From a bacterium (GTDB lineage Bacteria > Spirochaetota > UBA4802 > UBA5550): a stretch of DNA of 18,522 bases. Below are positions 15,453 through 18,522 of the stretch, piece after piece. Numbering within the stretch: position 1 is the first letter of the stretch; each line of letters begins with the position of its first letter. The DNA lies in the NCBI GenBank assembly GCA_024224995.1, contig JAAENB010001035.1, positions 1 to 18,522 of the forward strand, written 5' to 3'. The notes under the pieces were generated by a model. The model had not been told where the DNA came from, did not search any database, and saw nothing but the letters and a program-made list of their open reading frames with translations. The translations under genes and the position numbers were made by a program.

Positions 15453-16040
15453 ATGAAAATTAAAGAAATCATTACTGTTGTGTCGTTGGCATTAAATATT
15501 CTGGTATTGGTGCTCGTAATCTTTTTTGTTGTGGGTGGACAGGAAGAGCGTATTGCTGAGATCAAAGAGCTTCAGGAAAAAATCCTCAAAAACCAGCGGG
15601 GGCAGACCCTTGCAATGACCTATGGCGATAAAGGCGGAGATGAGTTCAAAAACTCACATTCTGCGGAAGAGATAGAATCTATGTTCCGCAGCACTCTGCG
15701 GGATATAGTGAGGGAGGAATTTACTTCTTTCAGTGAAGGAAGGGATGTATTCGCCTCCAATGCGGATACTGCCGAGAATGCAGGTGCGCAGGACCAACCG
15801 GAGAAAGTAAAGGAAAGTCCTGAATTGCTTCAGAAGCGCGCGCGGGCTTTTGAAGACGGTAAGGCCTTGCTCAGCAGCGCCAAAGACACGGGCAGCTGGA
15901 CCATGAAAGACAGCAGTGAAATGATCAACTATCTACAATCCCTCAGTCCGGACCAACAGAGGGAGCTAACCAAAAAATTTCATCAAGCCATTAATCGCGG
16001 GGAAATTAACCCCGCAGACCCCCGAAGTATACTGTTTTAG
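15453..16040 (+). CDS. Single-pass membrane protein with coiled coil, unknown function
   Basis: A 195-residue protein starting at ATG 15453 with GAGGGGGGA just upstream. Residues ~5-28 are one membrane segment (VSLALNILVLVLVIFFVV). Residues ~30-47 are a short coiled coil (EERIAEIKELQEKILKNQ). An acidic, Ala/Asp-rich linker follows, and then a C-terminal helical domain with SWTMKDSSEMINYLQSLSPD and FHQAINRGEINPADPRSILF. The pattern of a Trp-Thr-x-x-Asp helix followed by AINRGE is one I associate with small uncharacterised envelope proteins, from memory only. It is co-transcribed with the secreted protein 40 bases downstream. It could be a sensor or scaffold at the inner membrane. Confidence 0.75.
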   Translation: MKIKEIITVVSLALNILVLVLVIFFVVGGQEERIAEIKELQEKILKNQRGQTLAMTYGDKGGDEFKNSHSAEEIESMFRSTLRDIVREEFTSFSEGRDVFASNADTAENAGAQDQPEKVKESPELLQKRARAFEDGKALLSSAKDTGSWTMKDSSEMINYLQSLSPDQQRELTKKFHQAINRGEINPADPRSILF

Positions 16041-16080
16041 GACGTAACATTTTTTAAAAAAAATTTGGAGGATATTTAAA

Positions 16081-16479
16081 ATGATCAAAAAAATTTTAGG
16101 TTTAGGGATTCTCACGGTTGTTGTACTGTCTGCGGGCTATCTGTTCGCGGGATACGCTCTTACAAATCAAGTATATGTTAATAACACTGCCAGCTCCCCG
16201 TACGCGCATGGCGCTCTACAGGCTGCCCGTAATAGCTCCGACACCACTCAGTACATCGGATGTTATAACTATACTCTTACCGGAACTCCCGGAGCGGCCT
16301 GCATTGCCAGAGATTCTTCCGGCAACACTATTATAGGAAGCACAACGAATGCAGATCTCATTGAGACAATTCGTTCCGCTTCCGGTACTTCCGCTTATGT
16401 TTACTTTCGATTAAGCAGCAGCAGCAGCTCTGAGCTTGATTATGTTTACACCAATAATTTTTCTTACAACATTGAATAA
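16081..16479 (+). CDS. Small secreted protein with conserved Cys pair
   Basis: A 132-residue protein starting at ATG 16081 with GGAGGA 9 bases upstream. It has a Sec signal peptide (MIKKILGLGILTVVVLSAGY) with cleavage likely near LFA-GYA (~24-27). The mature part of ~105 residues contains ALQAARNSSDTTQYIGCYNY and AACIARDSSG; the two Cys, ~60 and ~74, are well placed for a disulfide. It ends in a Ser-rich, aromatic beta-like stretch. I recall similar small exported proteins with AARNS-D-QYIGC in other Gram-negatives, sometimes in several copies, but no function. It is the second gene of the unit starting at 15453. Confidence 0.78.
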   Translation: MIKKILGLGILTVVVLSAGYLFAGYALTNQVYVNNTASSPYAHGALQAARNSSDTTQYIGCYNYTLTGTPGAACIARDSSGNTIIGSTTNADLIETIRSASGTSAYVYFRLSSSSSSELDYVYTNNFSYNIE

Positions 16480-16502
16480 AAAAATAGAAAAGAAAGGTTA
16501 AA

Positions 16503-16516
16503 AGCAGCGGACCCGG
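16503..16516 (+). repeat. 14-bp direct repeat, left copy
   Basis: AGCAGCGGACCCGG, identical to 16690-16703. The two copies are 187 bases apart and bracket the palindromes. The enclosed DNA lacks inverted ends, so this is not clearly a target duplication. Confidence 0.6.
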
Positions 16517-16623
16517 GTCTTCGGCTCCGCTCAGACACCGGATGGCCGGGAAAAATACGGAAGAAACTGTGGTGATACCGGGGTCTGTTTTCGCGAAGAT
16601 GCTCCGGGCAAAGGTTTGGTTCT

Positions 16624-16650
16624 GAGAGACGTTGCAGTGCAACGTCTCTC
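16624..16650. repeat. Near-perfect 27-base palindrome
   Basis: GAGAGACGTTGCA, a single central G, then its exact complement. Palindromes with the core GAGACGTTGCA are, from memory, highly repeated in several bacterial genomes, notably cyanobacteria, so this may be a genome-wide interspersed repeat. It could also act as a terminator hairpin, but only a CTTCCC follows rather than a T-run. Confidence 0.65.
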
Positions 16651-16689
16651 TTCCCGGAAACCAGCCCTATTTAAAAAGAGTTTCTTGAG

Positions 16690-16703
16690 AGCAGCGGACC
16701 CGG
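16690..16703 (+). repeat. 14-bp direct repeat, right copy
   Basis: AGCAGCGGACCCGG, identical to 16503-16516. Confidence 0.6.
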
Positions 16704-16767
16704 CCGATGACTTTTATGATTACGACACCGACTAAGCACATCACTTACATATGTTTTCGATGTCGAA

Positions 16768-16781
16768 GCGGTAGATGTTCA
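16768..16781 (+). repeat. 14-base exact repeat with 14328-14341
   Basis: GCGGTAGATGTTCA in non-coding DNA; the other copy covers the stop codon of the acyltransferase gene. The upstream flanks do not align further. Confidence 0.4.
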
Positions 16782-16804
16782 CAGGAGTTCTCCTTTGTTG
16801 TTTT

Positions 16805-16859
16805 GCAGGGGATTTTTTCCTCCCCAGGGGGATTAATTTGTTGACATTCTCCGGGAGAA
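16805..16859 (+). repeat. Dispersed 55-bp repeat, copy B
   Basis: Gapless match to 9186-9240 (45 of 55 bases). It supplies the TTGACA of the acetyltransferase promoter. Its frame is closed by a stop, so it is non-coding. Confidence 0.6.
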
Positions 16860-16869
16860 ACGGCATAAA
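16841..16869 (+). promoter_or_regulatory. Candidate promoter of the acetyltransferase gene
   Basis: TTGACA (16841-16846), 17 bases, CATAAA (16864-16869). The start would be about 16876, giving a leader of under 10 bases before ATG 16885. The -35 lies inside repeat copy B. Confidence 0.45.
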
Positions 16870-16884
16870 AAAATCACAATTTTG

Positions 16885-17565
16885 ATGTTTGCTATTCCTT
16901 TCGAATATTCAGGAAAAGGAATATGGTATTTAAATAACGATGAATATGAAATTAATTTGCACTTCCCTACACCTGAAATGACGGAAAAAGAAAAAATGCT
17001 TGCGGGTTTGCCATATAATTGCGGAGACCCTCAACTATTGGATCGTTGGCATAAGGCCAAAGCTTTATTGCTTGAATACAATAATTGTCCTTCTACTGAT
17101 AGCGAAAATATTAACAGAATTTTATACGAGCTTCTTGGCGGGAGAGGGAAAAACCTCTGGATTACTGCTCCGTTTTTTTGCGATTATGGTGAAAATATAT
17201 TCATAGGAGAAAATTCAGAGATCAATCATAATTGTGTTTTCCTTGATTGCAATAAAATTACCATAGGGAAAAATGCTTTGATAGGACCAGCCGTCCAAAT
17301 ATATACTGCATTTCATCCGGTAAAATCAAGCGAAAGATTACAAGAACCTTCTAAGGAAGCTGAGGAGATGGTATTCTGCAAAACCCAGTCCGAGTCAATT
17401 TCTATTGGTGACAATGTATGGATTGGCGGTGGAACAATTATATTGCCGGGGGTTGTTATTGGAGATAATGTCTCAATCGGGGCAGGCAGCCTTGTTTTAA
17501 AATCCATTTCTTCTGACACTCTTGCATATGGGAATCCCTGTGTGCCCGTAAGATCCTTAAAATAA
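16885..17565 (+). CDS. Maltose/galactoside-type O-acetyltransferase (left-handed beta-helix)
   Basis: A 226-residue cytosolic acyl-CoA-dependent O-acetyltransferase of the LacA/Maa type. The family start MTEKEKMLAG corresponds to ATG 16978 (residue 32), which would give 195 residues, the usual length. The frame is open and protein-like from ATG 16885, adding 31 residues (IPFEYSGKGIWYLNNDEYEI); neither start has a ribosome site, and the promoter favours 16885. Hexapeptide repeats run through IFIGENSEINHNCVFLD, ITIGKNALIGPAVQIY and ISIGDNVWIGGGTIILPGVV. The catalytic His lies in YTAFHPV (144 from 16885, 113 from 16978). The closing YGNPCVPVRSL is typical. It uses acetyl-CoA to acetylate a sugar; the real substrate is unknown. 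It stands alone, after the repeat-rich region. Confidence 0.9.
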   Translation: MFAIPFEYSGKGIWYLNNDEYEINLHFPTPEMTEKEKMLAGLPYNCGDPQLLDRWHKAKALLLEYNNCPSTDSENINRILYELLGGRGKNLWITAPFFCDYGENIFIGENSEINHNCVFLDCNKITIGKNALIGPAVQIYTAFHPVKSSERLQEPSKEAEEMVFCKTQSESISIGDNVWIGGGTIILPGVVIGDNVSIGAGSLVLKSISSDTLAYGNPCVPVRSLK

Positions 17566-17630
17566 AATATCCGGAAGAGATTCGAAGAACACCCTACCCA
17601 ATTATTAACAGGAGTGTATGCATAAAGAGC

Positions 17631-17659
17631 TTGACAGTGCTTTATTATTTTGGTAATTT
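17631..17659 (+). promoter_or_regulatory. Candidate promoter of the amber-interrupted gene
   Basis: TTGACA (17631-17636), 17 bases, TAATTT (17654-17659). The -35 is perfect and the -10 weak (3 of 6). Confidence 0.35.
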
Positions 17660-17694
17660 ATTAGCTATCTTTGCGATCAGATGAGGTAGATAAA

Positions 17695-18096
17695 ATGAAA
17701 CATGGTTTTAAAAAATTATTACTGCTTGTGCTTGTTTTTTCGGTATAGTATAATCCTTCTGTTTTCGCAAAATCTAAAATAGAGAAATCAAAGAAAACCC
17801 TGTATGTAAGGAAACGTAATATATCCAGTCTTGAATATAAGGGAAAACAGTATATCGCACTTGATATGAAAGTGGGAAGAAAGAGAGCCAGGATAACAAA
17901 ATACCTGGTACCGAGACAGGAATTTCTTAAGAAAGCAGGTTCTCCCAATGAAATAATAAGAATTACGCTAACAGTAAAAATAAAAAAAAAAAAAAAAGAA
18001 ACATATGACCCGGAGGATCCCAAAAGGTCTTCTCCTTCCGGAGGGTTCCGTTTGACATATATTTTTTGCAGTATTGTTTCTGTCCCCGGGAAATAA
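17695..18096 (+). pseudogene. Secreted basic protein gene with in-frame amber codon
   Basis: ATG 17695 follows GAGGT by about 7 bases and opens a signal peptide, MKHGFKKLLLLVLVFSV. A TAG at 17746-17748 then interrupts it. Reading on in the same frame gives YNPSVFAKSK, which completes the signal peptide with a cleavage motif (SVFA). About 110 more codons follow to TAA 18094-18096. The mature part is basic and beta-like (YKGKQYIALDMKVGRKRARI), with a Lys run from a 16-A tract and the ending FCSIVSVPGK. One base change would restore a full secreted protein of about 133 residues, so this is a recent nonsense mutation, an assembly error or stop-codon readthrough. An internal ATG at 17866 could give a fragment without a signal peptide. 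I recognise no family. Confidence 0.7.
17982..17997 (+). repeat. 16-base poly-A tract inside the broken gene
   Basis: Sixteen consecutive A bases encode the Lys run. Such tracts change length by slippage during replication or transcription and are error-prone in sequencing, so the C-terminal frame beyond it should be treated with caution. Confidence 0.8.
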
Positions 18097-18133
18097 CTTG
18101 TCTCATATTTGAAATGAGTCAAAAATAAATTTA

Positions 18134-18522
18134 ATGAAACTGAAATTAATAATAATCAACCTGGTGAATATAGTATTTTATCTCGCCTGGTTGGGCTACA
18201 CATACATGAAAGCACAGAGTGATTCATACAATACTTCCGGTTATTCGTCGGGGCCTCCGAATATTACGTTTGTTTATGTAATGGTTACAATAATAATTAT
18301 CGCAAGTATAATTTTTTCATTTGCGGGGCCAGCAAATATTACAGCAAAACTGGTCTGGATTCCAATAATTGTAATATTCCTGGGAGAGGGATTTATTACA
18401 TACAAAGAGCAGCGCATATACAATGAAAAGATCAAAAAAAGAGAGCTCTTCGAATCGAAACTAAAAATAAAAGTTGATAAAATTTCAAAAGATTATATGT
18501 TGAAAAACGAAGAGGCGGAAAA
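18134..18522 (+). CDS. Membrane protein of unknown function, N-terminal part
   Basis: Open from ATG 18134 to the window edge, 129 codons and two bases, with no stop. Three membrane segments are visible: ~4-24 (LIIINLVNIVFYLAWLGYTY), ~46-66 (FVYVMVTIIIIASIIFSFAG) and ~71-91 (KLVWIPIIVIFLGEGF). A Lys/Glu-rich, probably coiled-coil region follows (YNEKIKKRELFESKLKIKVD). The AT-rich leader has no strong ribosome site. It begins 37 bases after the broken secreted gene and may share its transcript. No family recognised. Confidence 0.75.
   Translation, partial: MKLKLIIINLVNIVFYLAWLGYTYMKAQSDSYNTSGYSSGPPNITFVYVMVTIIIIASIIFSFAGPANITAKLVWIPIIVIFLGEGFITYKEQRIYNEKIKKRELFESKLKIKVDKISKDYMLKNEEAE

Larger units (their letters stand above)
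16480..16884. other. 405-bp GC-rich non-coding region with nested palindromes and repeats
   Basis: No convincing gene is present. Contents in order: a hairpin at 16507-16530 (9-bp stem with one C-C mismatch); a larger fold pairing CCCGG (16512-16516), TCTTCG (16518-16523), CAGAC (16532-16536) and CCGG (16538-16541) in nested order with CCGGG (16604-16608), CGAAGA (16594-16599), GTCTG (16583-16587) and CCGG (16578-16581); the 27-base palindrome at 16624-16650; the second copy of a 14-bp direct repeat at 16690-16703; the 14-base repeat at 16768-16781; and a promoter-bearing repeat at 16805-16859. GC is visibly higher than in flanking genes to about 16720. It could be a structured RNA, a BIME-like element or a decayed mobile element. 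Confidence 0.6.

Noticed and set aside
16517..16689. 173-bp insertion with 14-bp target duplication, similar in length to the MITE
   Set aside because: The enclosed DNA has no inverted ends and no sequence similarity to the 8418-8589 element; the similar length appears coincidental.
17161..17172. Further copy of the MITE end (ATTACTGCTCC)
   Set aside because: Only a partial match, lacking the AAA before CTGCTCC, and it lies in conserved acetyltransferase coding sequence.
17661..18122. 153-codon leftward open frame with a Phe run
   Set aside because: It is the antisense of the amber-interrupted secreted gene; the Phe run is just the poly-A tract read backwards, and there is no start signal.

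Overview
The window looks like a chromosomal, accessory-rich stretch from a Gram-negative environmental bacterium. It is AT-rich overall. Diderm clues are a lipobox lipoprotein, a small secreted beta-rich protein that may be an outer-membrane barrel, and a Cache-type chemoreceptor. A kinase/receiver/PP2C fusion and membrane-anchored AraC regulators are, from memory, typical of Spirochaetota and some deep-branching Gram-negatives. The taxonomic guess is weak; there is no rRNA, tRNA or core gene to test it. No CRISPR array and no transposase gene is visible.

Layout. 1-159: start of a leftward Tat-exported protein. 212-376: the last ~54 codons of a lost PP2C/SpoIIE phosphatase. 432-5399: a 1655-residue hybrid sensor with two tandem copies of a membrane sensor module, a GAF-like region, two PAS domains, histidine kinase, receiver and SpoIIE-type phosphatase. 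5435-6391: a leftward lipoprotein, separated from the kinase gene by a 14-bp-stem hairpin. 6500-7554: a MarR regulator plus thioredoxin-fold peroxiredoxin-like operon with an operator-like palindrome between the promoter hexamers. 7689-8598: a leftward toxin-antitoxin (TA) module next to a 172-bp MITE-like element with inverted ends and a 9-bp target duplication; a third copy of the same end lies on the other side of the TA module. 8602-9075: small secreted protein. 9342-11135: single-Cache chemoreceptor. 11183-11811: a second, paralogous TA module. 11949-14334: membrane AraC-type regulator followed by a membrane acyltransferase. 14361-15269: leftward membrane-anchored protein of unknown function. 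15453-16479: two-gene unit of an anchored coiled-coil protein and a small secreted protein. 16480-16884: GC-rich, repeat-rich, palindrome-rich non-coding DNA. 16885-17565: hexapeptide-repeat O-acetyltransferase. 17695-18096: secreted-protein gene broken by an amber codon in its signal peptide. 18134-end: start of a membrane protein.

How it fits together. The hybrid kinase should sense a membrane or soluble cue and report through phosphotransfer and through dephosphorylation of an anti-anti-sigma-type partner, but no STAS or anti-sigma gene is in the window. The MarR/peroxiredoxin pair looks like a self-contained redox response. The AraC/acyltransferase pair looks like regulated modification of a surface glycan or lipid. 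The two TA modules bracket the small secreted protein and the chemoreceptor.

Most interesting points: the TA module framed by three copies of a mobile-element end; the exactly 263-residue tandem duplication of the sensor; several regulator promoters placed so close to the ATG that their mRNAs should be leaderless; and the amber-interrupted secreted gene.
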